In this document: positions 49,762-58,592 of the stretch, one piece after another
Numbering within the stretch: the stretch's first letter is position 1
How the letters are laid out: the number at the start of each line of letters is the position of its first letter
NCBI GenBank assembly: GCA_018654745.1
Contig: JABILA010000088.1
Coordinates: 1-64,000, forward strand
Direction: 5' to 3'
DNA from: Alphaproteobacteria bacterium
Lineage (GTDB): Bacteria; Pseudomonadota; Alphaproteobacteria; UBA2966
Length of the DNA stretch: 64,000 bases
Made by a program: the position numbers and the translations under genes
The notes under the pieces: model-generated
What the model saw: the letters and a program-made list of their open reading frames with translations, nothing else
What the model was told of the DNA's origin: nothing
Databases searched by the model: none

Positions 49762-50913
49762 ATGTTGAAACAGGTAGAAGTCATCGATGCCGGGCAAGCG
49801 GTTTCTGTACACTGGGAAGACGGCAACAGTGCGAGATTTCATGCGATCTGGCTGCGAGACAATGCCCTGGACCCTGAAACCCGTGCACCCGGCAACGGCC
49901 AACGCCTGATCACCGTTCTGGATATTCCGGAAAATACTTTGTTGAACGGTGCCTGGATTGATGATCAGGGCGATCTTGCCTTGCAGTTCGCGCCCGACGA
50001 CAAAAAGGTATCATTTCCGGCGAACTGGCTGGCACAACACATATATGACACGGATGTTCAACGCTCGACGGGATGGACCAGTTCACTGTCTCTGAGCTGG
50101 GACAGGACACTCGGCGACGCCTTGCCCACAATTGATTTCGACACAGCCGCCACAAACCGCGCCTCGCTGTGTCATTGGCTTGCCGACATCCGGCGCTACG
50201 GTATTGCCGTTATGCGCGGTGTTGAATGCAAGGAGGGTTCTGTTTGCGATGTCGCCGAATTGTTCGGATATGTTCGTGAAACAAATTATGGTCGATTGTT
50301 TGAAGTACGGTCGGAAGTTGATCCGGTCAATCTGGCTTACACAAACATGGGCTTGCAGGCCCATACCGACAATCCATACCGGGATCCGGTACCGACTTTG
50401 CAATTGCTCGCCTGCCTCGAAAATTCGGTTGAAGGCGGTGAGAGCATTATCGTCGATGGCTTTCATGCAGCGGACATATTACTGAAAGAAGCACCAGCGG
50501 ATTTTGATTTGTTGGCGCTCTATTGCACGCGGTTTGAGTTCGCTGGGGAAGCAAGTGTAAAGCTGCAGTCCAGACGCCCGATCATTGAACTGGCTCCGGA
50601 CGGTGAACTGATCGGTGTCCGCTTCAACAGTCGTTCCGCTGCGGCACCCGTAGACATTCCCTATGACCAGATGACGGCCTGGTATGCTGCCTATCGCCGC
50701 TTCGCAGAAATAATCGAGCGCCCGGAACTGGCGATTTCTTTCAAGATGATGCCAGGGGACCTGATTGTTTTTGACAATACCCGGACCCTGCATGCTCGTA
50801 CCGGTTTTTCAGGCACGGGTTCGCGCTGGCTGCAAGGGTGCTACGCGGACAAGGATGCCTTGCTGTCGATGTTGGCCGCCTGGGAAGACCAGAATGCCGA
50901 GGCCGCAGAATGA
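49762..50913 (+). CDS. TmpA-like / gamma-butyrobetaine-type Fe(II)/2-oxoglutarate oxygenase
   Basis: 383 residues. An N-terminal DUF971 domain (SVHWEDGNSARFHAIWLRDNAL, about 15-36) is followed by the TauD-like oxygenase with GLQAHTDNPYRDP (HxD near 200), GGESIIVDGF, and distal His/Arg in FDNTRTLHARTGF and GSRWLQGCY near 345-360. It lacks the Cys cluster of the N-terminal zinc site in animal butyrobetaine hydroxylase. Its ATGA overlap with an HD-oxygenase gene mirrors tmpA-tmpB, in which TmpA hydroxylates 2-trimethylaminoethylphosphonate. Butyrobetaine hydroxylation is the alternative. The ATG at 49762 has AGGGG 8 nt upstream. Confidence 0.8.
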   Translation: MLKQVEVIDAGQAVSVHWEDGNSARFHAIWLRDNALDPETRAPGNGQRLITVLDIPENTLLNGAWIDDQGDLALQFAPDDKKVSFPANWLAQHIYDTDVQRSTGWTSSLSLSWDRTLGDALPTIDFDTAATNRASLCHWLADIRRYGIAVMRGVECKEGSVCDVAELFGYVRETNYGRLFEVRSEVDPVNLAYTNMGLQAHTDNPYRDPVPTLQLLACLENSVEGGESIIVDGFHAADILLKEAPADFDLLALYCTRFEFAGEASVKLQSRRPIIELAPDGELIGVRFNSRSAAAPVDIPYDQMTAWYAAYRRFAEIIERPELAISFKMMPGDLIVFDNTRTLHARTGFSGTGSRWLQGCYADKDALLSMLAAWEDQNAEAAE

Positions 50914-51491
50914 CCGACGCCCCCTTGAGCCCGAATACGGTCGTTGCCTTCATTGCTGACATTTTTTTACGCCGCGGCGCGGATTCCTACCTCGGCGAGG
51001 AAGTCACCATGTCAGAGCACATGCTGCAGGGTGCCCTCCTTGCCCAACAAGCCGGTGCAAATGACAAACTGATAGCAGCGGTCTTGCTGCATGATATTGG
51101 TCATTACACCAATGAGTTTCCCGAAGACGCCCTGGATCGCGGGATCGACAACCACCACGACTCGGCAGGAGCAGCGGTTCTGGAACCCTATTTCCCGCAA
51201 ACTGTTGTCGACTGTGTCCGTCACCACGTAGCCGCCAAACGATATCTTTGTGCCACTGATCCGGACTATTTTGACCGTTTGTCTGCAGCCTCCGTGCATA
51301 CCCTGAATTTGCAGGGCGGCCCCATGACGACAGATGAAGTTGCGTCATTCATCAAAAATTCGGCCCTGGAAGAAATCGTCCAGGTGCGTATATGGGATGA
51401 TGAAGGAAAGGTCGCAGGCGTTGCGACGCCTCAATTTGATCACTTCATGCCCTTGCTCCAGCGGCTGGTTGATCAACATTGCGGTGTATGA
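50910..51491 (+). CDS. HD-domain diiron oxygenase, TmpB/PhnZ-like
   Basis: 193 residues. Diiron ligands of the PhnZ type: His37, His61-Asp62 and His65 (LLHDIGHY), His82/83, His105/106. SYLGEE carries the Tyr27/Glu30 pair corresponding to the PhnZ substrate-binding Tyr-Glu, and TLNLQGGPMTTDEVASF is characteristic of phosphonate-degradation HD proteins. These enzymes cleave the C-P bond of a 1-hydroxyphosphonate with O2; TmpB releases glycine betaine and phosphate from hydroxylated trimethylaminoethylphosphonate. Start ATG overlaps the previous stop (ATGA), so both are translated together. Substrate assigned by context only. Confidence 0.8.
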   Translation: MTDAPLSPNTVVAFIADIFLRRGADSYLGEEVTMSEHMLQGALLAQQAGANDKLIAAVLLHDIGHYTNEFPEDALDRGIDNHHDSAGAAVLEPYFPQTVVDCVRHHVAAKRYLCATDPDYFDRLSAASVHTLNLQGGPMTTDEVASFIKNSALEEIVQVRIWDDEGKVAGVATPQFDHFMPLLQRLVDQHCGV

Positions 51492-51501
51492 GGGAGGGGA
51501 A

Positions 51502-52698
51502 ATGATGGAACAACCTGGAACGCCTGATTTTGATTACTATCCTTGTGATCACAAAATCAACCACGTTGAGTATACCTCGCACGCGTTGACTCTGATCTGG
51601 TCGGATCAACGCACAAGCCAATATCACGCTTGTTGGCTGGCGGATAATGATGCCGGGTCAGCTGTGACGAACACCCTGACCCGCGAGCGTGAAATCGACT
51701 TCGTGGATATGCCCGGCGACATCGGTATTCAGCAGGCGTCTGTTTCAGATGACGGAACTTTGAACATTGCCTGGACAGCAGATTGGCCCGAAAGCCGTTT
51801 CCTGCCGGGTTGGCTTCGCGCCCACGACTATTCCAACGATCCGATGCCGGATGATGGGCTGCGGCAGGCTACGACATGGAACATAAATGACCTGACCGAG
51901 CCACCAACAACAGATGGTACCGAAATCCTCCGCGACGACGATGTGCTCGAAGCCTGGCTTGATAACCTGGCACAATACGGGCTCGCCCGATTGGCCAATG
52001 TGGCACCAGATGATGGCATGGTCGCCGATGTGGTGCGCAGAATTGGGCCCATTCGTCCAACCAACTTTGGCTTCACCTACGATGTCAAAACCAAAGCCAA
52101 TCCCGATTCAAACGCCTATACCGATATGGCACTGGACAGTCACACAGACCTTGCGACACGGGAGTACCAACCTGGATTACAGTTTCTGCACTGTCTGAAA
52201 AACTCAACAACAGGTGGGGCCGGAACAATGGTTGATGGCTTCAAGGTTGCCGAGGATATCCGGGTCGAAAATCCTGGGGTGTTCGAAATACTCAGCACCT
52301 GGGATTGGACATTTACCAATCGTGCCCGGGAAACCGACTACCGGTGGGTCACACCTTTGATCATCCTGGATCGCGATGGACAGCTTTCAGAACTGCGCAT
52401 GACCGCCTTTTTGCGCGGCCCCCTGGCGATGCCGTTCGATAGGACTGAAAAAGCCTACGCAGCCTATCATTATCTGGTTGAAAAGATCAGGGAGCCCCAA
52501 TATCGCCTGCGATTTGACTACAGACCAGGTGACCTGGTTGCCTATGACAATCGCCGCATCTTGCATGGACGCGAGGCTTTTTCCAGTGGCGAGGGTGAGC
52601 GTTGGTTGCAGGGATGTTATTCCGAACGTGATGAGTTACGCTCGCGGTTACGCATCCTCGCACGCAATCGCAGGGCTGCAATTATTGGCACCAAATAG
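51502..52698 (+). CDS. Gamma-butyrobetaine-dioxygenase-like oxygenase, second copy
   Basis: 398 residues. DUF971-like N-terminus (LTLIWSDQRTSQYHACWLADND) then oxygenase core with LDSHTDLATREYQPGLQFLHCL (HxD near 212) and distal region YDNRRILHGREAF plus GERWLQGCY near 365-385. Ribosome site GGGAGGGG; two adjacent ATGs (51502 and 51505), the second better spaced. It follows the HD oxygenase by 10 bp and precedes the carnitine-cleavage genes, so conversion of gamma-butyrobetaine to L-carnitine is the simplest role. Diverged from the first copy. Confidence 0.82.
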   Translation: MMEQPGTPDFDYYPCDHKINHVEYTSHALTLIWSDQRTSQYHACWLADNDAGSAVTNTLTREREIDFVDMPGDIGIQQASVSDDGTLNIAWTADWPESRFLPGWLRAHDYSNDPMPDDGLRQATTWNINDLTEPPTTDGTEILRDDDVLEAWLDNLAQYGLARLANVAPDDGMVADVVRRIGPIRPTNFGFTYDVKTKANPDSNAYTDMALDSHTDLATREYQPGLQFLHCLKNSTTGGAGTMVDGFKVAEDIRVENPGVFEILSTWDWTFTNRARETDYRWVTPLIILDRDGQLSELRMTAFLRGPLAMPFDRTEKAYAAYHYLVEKIREPQYRLRFDYRPGDLVAYDNRRILHGREAFSSGEGERWLQGCYSERDELRSRLRILARNRRAAIIGTK

Positions 52699-52735
52699 TA
52701 CCAATCAAAATCGATTCTAGCAGGGAAACAAACCG

Positions 52736-53629
52736 ATGAATTGGGAAGTCTTTATTACATGTGCCGTAACCGGATCCGGGACGTCAGCACATATCAGCGA
52801 GCATGTTCCGGTTACGCCCCAGCAAATCGCGGATGCGGCAATCGAAGCCGCGAACGCCGGAGCAGCGATTGCCCACATTCATGTTCGTGATCCGGAAACC
52901 GGCTTGCCATCCCGCGACCCGAAACTCTATGCCGAAGCCGTCAACATTATTCGGGCATCGGATACCGATGTTATCCTGAATCTGACCGCAGGCATGGGGG
53001 GTGATTTAACCCTGGGCGGCCCCGAAACACCCCTGCCGCTGAACGATGCCGGTACGGATATGGCTGGAGCCGAAGAACGCCTTTTACATGTAACTGAACT
53101 GCAGCCGGAAATCTGCACGCTGGATTTTGGCACCATGAATTTCGCTGAAGCCGATTATATAATGGCCAATACACCTGGCACTTTGCGCGCCATGGCAAAA
53201 CGGGTTCAGGACCTGGGCGTTCGGGCGGAACTGGAAATATTTGATACTGGTCATCTTGTTCTTGCCAAGGAACTTATCGCTGAGGGTCTGATTGATGGAC
53301 CTGTCATGTTACAATTGTGCATGGGCATTCCCTATGGCGCGCCAAACGATCCGTTGGCTTTGATGTCGTTGGTCCACGCCCTTCCAGCCGACAGTATTTT
53401 TTCTGCCTTCTCAATTGGCCGCGACCAATTGCCTTATGTTTCCATGGCCGCCCTGGCCGGTGGCAATGTTCGGGTGGGCCTGGAAGACAATCTTTATTTA
53501 TCCCGAGGTGTCAAAGCTACCAACGGGCAACTGGTTGAACGGGCGCGTACCATTCTGGAGGCCATGAATGTCAAAATCATGGGACCGGATGAGGTTCGCC
53601 AAAAACTTAACCTGACAAAACACACATGA
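52736..53629 (+). CDS. Beta-keto acid cleavage enzyme (BKACE), probable 3-dehydrocarnitine:acetyl-CoA cleavage
   Basis: 297 residues of the DUF849 TIM-barrel family. Zn-binding AHIHVRDPETG near 46, LNLTAGMGGDLT near 82, LDFGTMNF near 125, QLCMGIPYGAP near 190 and VRVGLEDNLYLSRG near 245. Members condense a beta-keto acid with acetyl-CoA to give acetoacetate and a new CoA ester; with the carnitine dehydrogenase overlapping it by 4 bp (ATGA), the substrate is most likely 3-dehydrocarnitine, giving betainyl-CoA. Confidence 0.92.
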   Translation: MNWEVFITCAVTGSGTSAHISEHVPVTPQQIADAAIEAANAGAAIAHIHVRDPETGLPSRDPKLYAEAVNIIRASDTDVILNLTAGMGGDLTLGGPETPLPLNDAGTDMAGAEERLLHVTELQPEICTLDFGTMNFAEADYIMANTPGTLRAMAKRVQDLGVRAELEIFDTGHLVLAKELIAEGLIDGPVMLQLCMGIPYGAPNDPLALMSLVHALPADSIFSAFSIGRDQLPYVSMAALAGGNVRVGLEDNLYLSRGVKATNGQLVERARTILEAMNVKIMGPDEVRQKLNLTKHT

Positions 53630-55137
53630 AACTGACAGGTAAGAAAGCTGCCTGCGTTGGCAGCGGTGTCATCGGAGCAGGCTGGGCTGCACGGTTACTG
53701 TGGAACGGTATTGATGTTCACGTTTTTGATCCCAACGAAGAAGCGCAGCGTCAACTGGACGAAGTCATTGCCAATGCAGACCATGCCCTGGCAAAACTGA
53801 CACTGGCCCCGCGTCCAGTTAAGGGCAAACTCACATTTACCAATGATCTTGCCGAAGCCGTGCGAGACGCCGTCTTCATCCAGGAGAGTGTGCCCGAGCG
53901 GATGGAACTGAAAAAATCAGTTCTGACCGACATCGAAGCCCATGCGCCAGCGGACGCTCTGATCTGTTCTTCGTCGTCCGGACTGTTACCCAGCGACCTG
54001 CAATCAGACATGCGCCATCCGGAGCGCTTCATGATCGGCCATCCTTTTAACCCTGTGTATCTTCTGCCGCTGGTGGAAATCTGTGGTGGCGGACAGACAG
54101 GGAAGACTGAAATTCAGCGCGCAGAAGAAGCCTATAAATTCCTTGGCATGCGCCCATTGGTGGTTCGAAAAGAAATTGATGGATTTATTGCCGACCGTTT
54201 GATGGAAGCCCTGTGGCGTGAGGCCCTGTGGCTGGTCAAAGACGGCGTCGCCACGGTGGAGGAAATCGACGAGGCCGTGCGCCTGGGCGCAGGATTGCGT
54301 TGGGCCCAAATGGGCACCTTCATGACTTATCGCATCGCTGGCGGTGAAGGTGGCATGCGGCACTTTATGGAACAGTTTGGCCCCTCCCTGAAATGGCCGT
54401 GGACCAAATTGATGGACGTCCCGGACCTGGACGATGACTTGCTCGACAAAATCGCCAGTCAATCCGATGACCAGGTCCAGTCCACTGGAGCCGGTCTTGA
54501 TTTTCGCGGTCTGGAACGCAGGCGGGATGACTGCCTGGTATCGACACTACAAGCCCTGAAGGTGCATGACATTGGCGCAGGCGTTGAGCTTTCAAGGTTT
54601 GAAGCAGCGCTTTACGCCCGTGCCCATCCCGCTGAAAATGATTCTGCAATTGACACACCGGACCTCGCCCAGCCCTTGAAGCTGTATGAAACAGTCGTGC
54701 AACCGGATTGGGTTGATTACAACAACCACATGACCGAAAGCCGGTATCTTCAGGTCTTCGGTGATGCGTCCGATGGCTTTACCCGGATGATCGGTATTGA
54801 TTCAGATTATCTTGAGGCAACCGGCAGCTACTTCACAGTGGAAACCCATATCATGCACCTGGCCGAAGTTGCTGGACTGGAACCTATATACACAACGACT
54901 CAATTGCTGGCCGTCGATGAAAAACGCCTCCATGTATTCCATCGCATCCACCACGGGCGGGACGACAGCGTTCTGGCCTCTGCTGAACAGATGCTACTTC
55001 ATGTGGGCAGGCAATCGCGAAAAGCATCAGCTGCTGATCCCGTCATTCTGGATCGGCTACGAAATGTTATGGATGCACAAAAAGAGTTGCCCCGACCTGA
55101 TCATGCCGGGCGCGGTATCGGCATTAAGGCCAGGTGA
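53626..55137 (+). CDS. lcdH: L-carnitine 3-dehydrogenase fused to betainyl-CoA thioesterase
   Basis: 503 residues. The N-terminal two thirds are a 3-hydroxyacyl-CoA-dehydrogenase-type enzyme: AACVGSGVIGAGWAARLLWNGIDVHVFDPN near 8-37, catalytic His region IGHPFNPVYLLPLVEICGG near 138, and FIADRLMEALWREALWLVKDGVATVEEIDEAV near 185. The C-terminal third (about 345-490) is a hotdog thioesterase: YETVVQPDWVDYNNHMTESRYLQVFGDASD. The same fusion is known for L-carnitine dehydrogenases of rhizobia-type bacteria. It oxidises carnitine with NAD and hydrolyses betainyl-CoA to glycine betaine. Last gene of the plus operon. Confidence 0.9.
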   Translation: MKLTGKKAACVGSGVIGAGWAARLLWNGIDVHVFDPNEEAQRQLDEVIANADHALAKLTLAPRPVKGKLTFTNDLAEAVRDAVFIQESVPERMELKKSVLTDIEAHAPADALICSSSSGLLPSDLQSDMRHPERFMIGHPFNPVYLLPLVEICGGGQTGKTEIQRAEEAYKFLGMRPLVVRKEIDGFIADRLMEALWREALWLVKDGVATVEEIDEAVRLGAGLRWAQMGTFMTYRIAGGEGGMRHFMEQFGPSLKWPWTKLMDVPDLDDDLLDKIASQSDDQVQSTGAGLDFRGLERRRDDCLVSTLQALKVHDIGAGVELSRFEAALYARAHPAENDSAIDTPDLAQPLKLYETVVQPDWVDYNNHMTESRYLQVFGDASDGFTRMIGIDSDYLEATGSYFTVETHIMHLAEVAGLEPIYTTTQLLAVDEKRLHVFHRIHHGRDDSVLASAEQMLLHVGRQSRKASAADPVILDRLRNVMDAQKELPRPDHAGRGIGIKAR

Positions 55138-55145
55138 TCAGGTGA

Positions 55146-56777
55146 TCAGGTTTTCGCCAACTGGCGTTCAGCGAGCAGTCGATCCAGCCAGTCCGGGTCC
55201 ATTTCCGGAACCGAGGATAACAACAAGTCCGTATATTCGTGATGTGGCGGTGTCAGGACTTCTTCCTTTGGGCCCTGTTCAACGACACGCCCCTGAAGCA
55301 TCACTACAATTTCGTCCGCAATCGCGCGTACCGTCGCCAGGTCGTGTGTAATAAACAGATAAGACACATTTACTTCATCTTGCAAACGCTGCAACAGCTT
55401 GAGAATTTCTTCCGCCACTAGCTGATCCAGCGCCGATGTTACCTCATCACAGATAATCAAATCAGGCTCGGCTGCCAGTGCACGGGCGATACAAATGCGT
55501 TGTTTCTGACCGCCTGACAATTCTCCTGGCAACCGGTCTATGTACTCGTCCGGATTCATCTCGATCATTTCCAGCAACTCACGCACACGGGCTTCTTTTT
55601 TGGCACCATGCAAATCGAGATAGAAACTCAAGGGCCTGCCGATAATTTCCCGAATACGCTGACGTGGGTTCAAGGCTGTATCCGGCATCTGATAAATCAT
55701 CTGCATGCGTCGCAATTGTTCGCGTCCACGCTGTTCCAATGCCACTGGCAACGGTTCACCCTCATACATCACCCGACCGGATTCCGGTGGCAACAATCCT
55801 GTAATAGCGCGCGCCAAAGTACTTTTGCCACTTCCGCTTTCGCCCACCACTGCGACGGTTCGACCGCGCGGGATCTGAACACTGACATCATGCAAAACCT
55901 TGACGCCACCGCCATAACTTGCGGTCACATTTTCAACCTTCAACAAAGGTGTTTCGTGTGGGATTAGATCAACATCATCTTTGGCGTAAGTGCGAACGGC
56001 CAGCAGGTCGCGGGTATAAGGATCCTTTGGATTTGCCAACATTTCACGGGCAACACCCTCTTCGATCATGTTGCCGTGACGCAGAACCATGATGCGGTCG
56101 GCCATCTGCGCGACGACGGCCAGGTCATGGGTGACATAGATCGCCGCTGTGTTGAACTCCTTGACCACATCCTTGATGGCAGCCAGAACCTCGATCTGGG
56201 TTGTGACATCCAGCGCCGTTGTCGGTTCATCAAATATGATCAAATCCGGACGACAAGACATTGCCATTGCCGTCATGGCCCGTTGCAATTGCCCACCGGA
56301 AACCTGATGTGGATAGCGATTACCGATGGTGTCGGGAAAGGGCAGCTTCAGTCGGCGAAACAGAACCCTGGCATCCTCTTCTGCCTCAGCACGTGATTTT
56401 ACGCCGTGCTGAACAGGGGTTTCCGAGAACTGGTCGATCAGGCGGTGGGCCGGGTTAAATGACGCCGCAGCACTTTGCGCAACATAAGATATCCGTACAC
56501 CCCGCAATGACCGTAATTCGTCTTCGCTGGAGGTGCGCAAATCGATACCATCAAACGTGATTTCTCCGCCGGTGATACGACAGCCGGGACGGGCATAGCC
56601 CATGGCAGCAAGACCAATGGTCGACTTTCCTGCACCGGATTCACCGATCAGGCCCATGACTTCGCCACGATGGAGGTCAAGATCAATGCCGTGCACGATC
56701 TCCTGCCATTGCTCATCTGACTGACCTTCAATGCGAAGGCCACGCATGGAAAGAAGAATGTCACCCTTAGTGCTCAT
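55146..56777 (-). CDS. ABC transporter ATPase, fused DppD-DppF type
   Basis: 543 residues with two complete ABC domains. The first has Walker A GESGAGKSTIG near 45, signature VSGGQLQRAM near 155 and Walker B DLIIFDEPT; the second has GESGSGKSTLARA near 320, signature LSGGQKQRICIARAL near 430 and LIICDEVTSALD. Drives uptake through the two permeases encoded upstream. The ATG at 56777 overlaps the permease stop by 11 bp. Dpp/Opp-type transporters import peptides, opines, nickel or other cations; here a quaternary amine compound is plausible but unproven. Confidence 0.93.
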   Translation of the reverse strand: MSTKGDILLSMRGLRIEGQSDEQWQEIVHGIDLDLHRGEVMGLIGESGAGKSTIGLAAMGYARPGCRITGGEITFDGIDLRTSSEDELRSLRGVRISYVAQSAAASFNPAHRLIDQFSETPVQHGVKSRAEAEEDARVLFRRLKLPFPDTIGNRYPHQVSGGQLQRAMTAMAMSCRPDLIIFDEPTTALDVTTQIEVLAAIKDVVKEFNTAAIYVTHDLAVVAQMADRIMVLRHGNMIEEGVAREMLANPKDPYTRDLLAVRTYAKDDVDLIPHETPLLKVENVTASYGGGVKVLHDVSVQIPRGRTVAVVGESGSGKSTLARAITGLLPPESGRVMYEGEPLPVALEQRGREQLRRMQMIYQMPDTALNPRQRIREIIGRPLSFYLDLHGAKKEARVRELLEMIEMNPDEYIDRLPGELSGGQKQRICIARALAAEPDLIICDEVTSALDQLVAEEILKLLQRLQDEVNVSYLFITHDLATVRAIADEIVVMLQGRVVEQGPKEEVLTPPHHEYTDLLLSSVPEMDPDWLDRLLAERQLAKT

Positions 56778-57600
56778 CGCGCAATCCACTCGTTTTATGC
56801 AGGAAAAAATCAACGACAAAATTTACCGCAACTGTCAGCAAGGCGATTGCCCCAGCTGGCAGCAACGGGGTGATGTCCCCATAAGTTATCAGCGTCGCAT
56901 TGTCGCGTACCATACTGCCCCAGTCGGCGGTCGGTGGCTGGATGCCAAGACCCAGAAAGCTGAGTGCACTGATGAACAAAAAGACGAAACAAAAGCGCAA
57001 GCCAAATTCGGCGACCAGGGGTGGCATGGCATTGGGTAATACCTCACGCCAGATAATCCACCATAGGCCTTCGCCGCGTAACTTGGCCGCTTCCACATAA
57101 TCCATCACAACAATATTCATGGCGACTGCGCGTGCCAGGCGAAAGACCCGTGTGGAATCAAGCAAGGCGATGACGACGATCAGAACCGGAATGGATGTGC
57201 CGGTGATGGTCAGAATCAACAAGGCGAAAATCAATGTCGGGATTGCCATCATGACATCGACAAGACGGCCCAGTAGCTGATCCATCCAGCCGCCAAGCGT
57301 TGCCGCAATAAAGCCCGCGACACCGCCAACCAGGAAGGCCAGCATAGTTGTTAGAAAGGCAATGCCGATGGTGTTGCGTCCACCAAAGATCAGGCGGGTA
57401 AACATGTCCCGACCCAGATTATCTGTGCCAAACAAATAGCCACCACCCCAGGGTTCAAACGCATCAGCGACAATCTGCGATTCACCGTACGGCGTCAGCA
57501 CAGGCGCAAAGGCGGCCAGAACGATATAGACAAATATGACAACGAAGCCAAAGCGGGCACTCCAGGGTGCCTCGATGAAGAGTTTAATAATGCTTTTCAT
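56767..57600 (-). CDS. ABC transporter permease, DppC-type
   Basis: 277 residues with six hydrophobic segments and the DppC pattern YLFGTDNLGRDMFTRLIFGGRNTIGIAF near 55-82 and the EAA loop EAAKLRGEGLWWIIWREVLPNAMPPLVAEF near 170-200. Pairs with the DppB-type permease encoded 7 bp upstream; its end overlaps the ATPase gene. Confidence 0.93.
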   Translation of the reverse strand: MKSIIKLFIEAPWSARFGFVVIFVYIVLAAFAPVLTPYGESQIVADAFEPWGGGYLFGTDNLGRDMFTRLIFGGRNTIGIAFLTTMLAFLVGGVAGFIAATLGGWMDQLLGRLVDVMMAIPTLIFALLILTITGTSIPVLIVVIALLDSTRVFRLARAVAMNIVVMDYVEAAKLRGEGLWWIIWREVLPNAMPPLVAEFGLRFCFVFLFISALSFLGLGIQPPTADWGSMVRDNATLITYGDITPLLPAGAIALLTVAVNFVVDFFLHKTSGLRDEH

Positions 57601-57607
57601 GACTGCC

Positions 57608-58564
57608 TCATTTCGGATGCAGCAGCCGCGGGTTGGTCACAATGGCCAACATATCAGCAAGCAAATTGAGCAATACAAACGCTCCGGCAAAAAACATGCT
57701 GGTGGATTGCACGACCGGGATATCCCGTTTGGAAACACTGTCGACCAGCAGTTGGCCCATGCCCGGATAAACAAAAACGACTTCAACGACCACAACACCG
57801 ACCACAAGATATGCAAGGTTAATGACGATGACGTTGATGATTGGAGCCAGGGCATTGGGCAACGCATGACGCACAATTATGCGTGTACGGCTGAGGCCTT
57901 TGAGATTGGCCATCTCGATATATGGACTGGCCAGCAAATTGATAATCGCAGCCCGGGTCATGCGCATCATGTGCGCAACAACAACCAGGGTGAGAGTCAA
58001 AGCTGGCAGTATGCAGCGGTACACGCGATCCCAGAACGGCATCTCCGAGCCGACATTCGAGATGCTCGGGAACCAGCCAGCGTTCACAGAAAGAAACAAA
58101 ATCAAAATGTAGGCAACGAAGAATTCCGGAAAGGAGATCGACGTCAACGTGGAAACATTCACAATGCGATCAAAAAGGCTGTTGCGATACAAAGCCGCCA
58201 TGACACCCAGCACCAAAGCAAGCGGCACGGCGATTACGGCCGCAATGGCTGCCAGGAAAAGAGTATTGTAGAGCCGCCAGCTGATCAGTTCAGATATTTC
58301 ACGCCCGTTTGCAAGGGATCGACCGAGGTCACCCTGAACAATATCACCAAGCCATTCGAGGTAACGGGTGTGCGGTGGGAGATCCAGACCGAGTTCACGT
58401 CTGAAAGCAGCAACCGTTTCCGGTGTGGCAGCCTGTCCCAATATTGCCTGGGTAAGATCGCCTGGCAGCAATTCAACACCAAGAAAAATAATGAGGGAAA
58501 CGACAAAAAGGGTAAGGAGGCCCAGCGCCAGACGCTGGGCCACCATTTTTACCAGTTGTGGCAT
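57608..58564 (-). CDS. ABC transporter permease, DppB-type
   Basis: 318 residues with six hydrophobic segments. N-terminal LVKMVAQRLALGLLTLFVVSLIIFLGVELLPGDLTQAILG is the DppB hallmark; the EAA loop reads GLSRTRIIVRHALPNALAPIINVIVINLAYLVVG near 210-245. Lies 28 bp after the binding-protein gene. Confidence 0.93.
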   Translation of the reverse strand: MPQLVKMVAQRLALGLLTLFVVSLIIFLGVELLPGDLTQAILGQAATPETVAAFRRELGLDLPPHTRYLEWLGDIVQGDLGRSLANGREISELISWRLYNTLFLAAIAAVIAVPLALVLGVMAALYRNSLFDRIVNVSTLTSISFPEFFVAYILILFLSVNAGWFPSISNVGSEMPFWDRVYRCILPALTLTLVVVAHMMRMTRAAIINLLASPYIEMANLKGLSRTRIIVRHALPNALAPIINVIVINLAYLVVGVVVVEVVFVYPGMGQLLVDSVSKRDIPVVQSTSMFFAGAFVLLNLLADMLAIVTNPRLLHPK

Positions 58565-58592
58565 TTTGAGCGAACCCGCCCTTCAGCCAATC

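Noticed and set aside
55131-55150. Duplicated TGATCA at the convergent gene ends as a repeat element
   Set aside because: It simply supplies the stop codons of the two genes; two copies of 6 bp are expected by chance.
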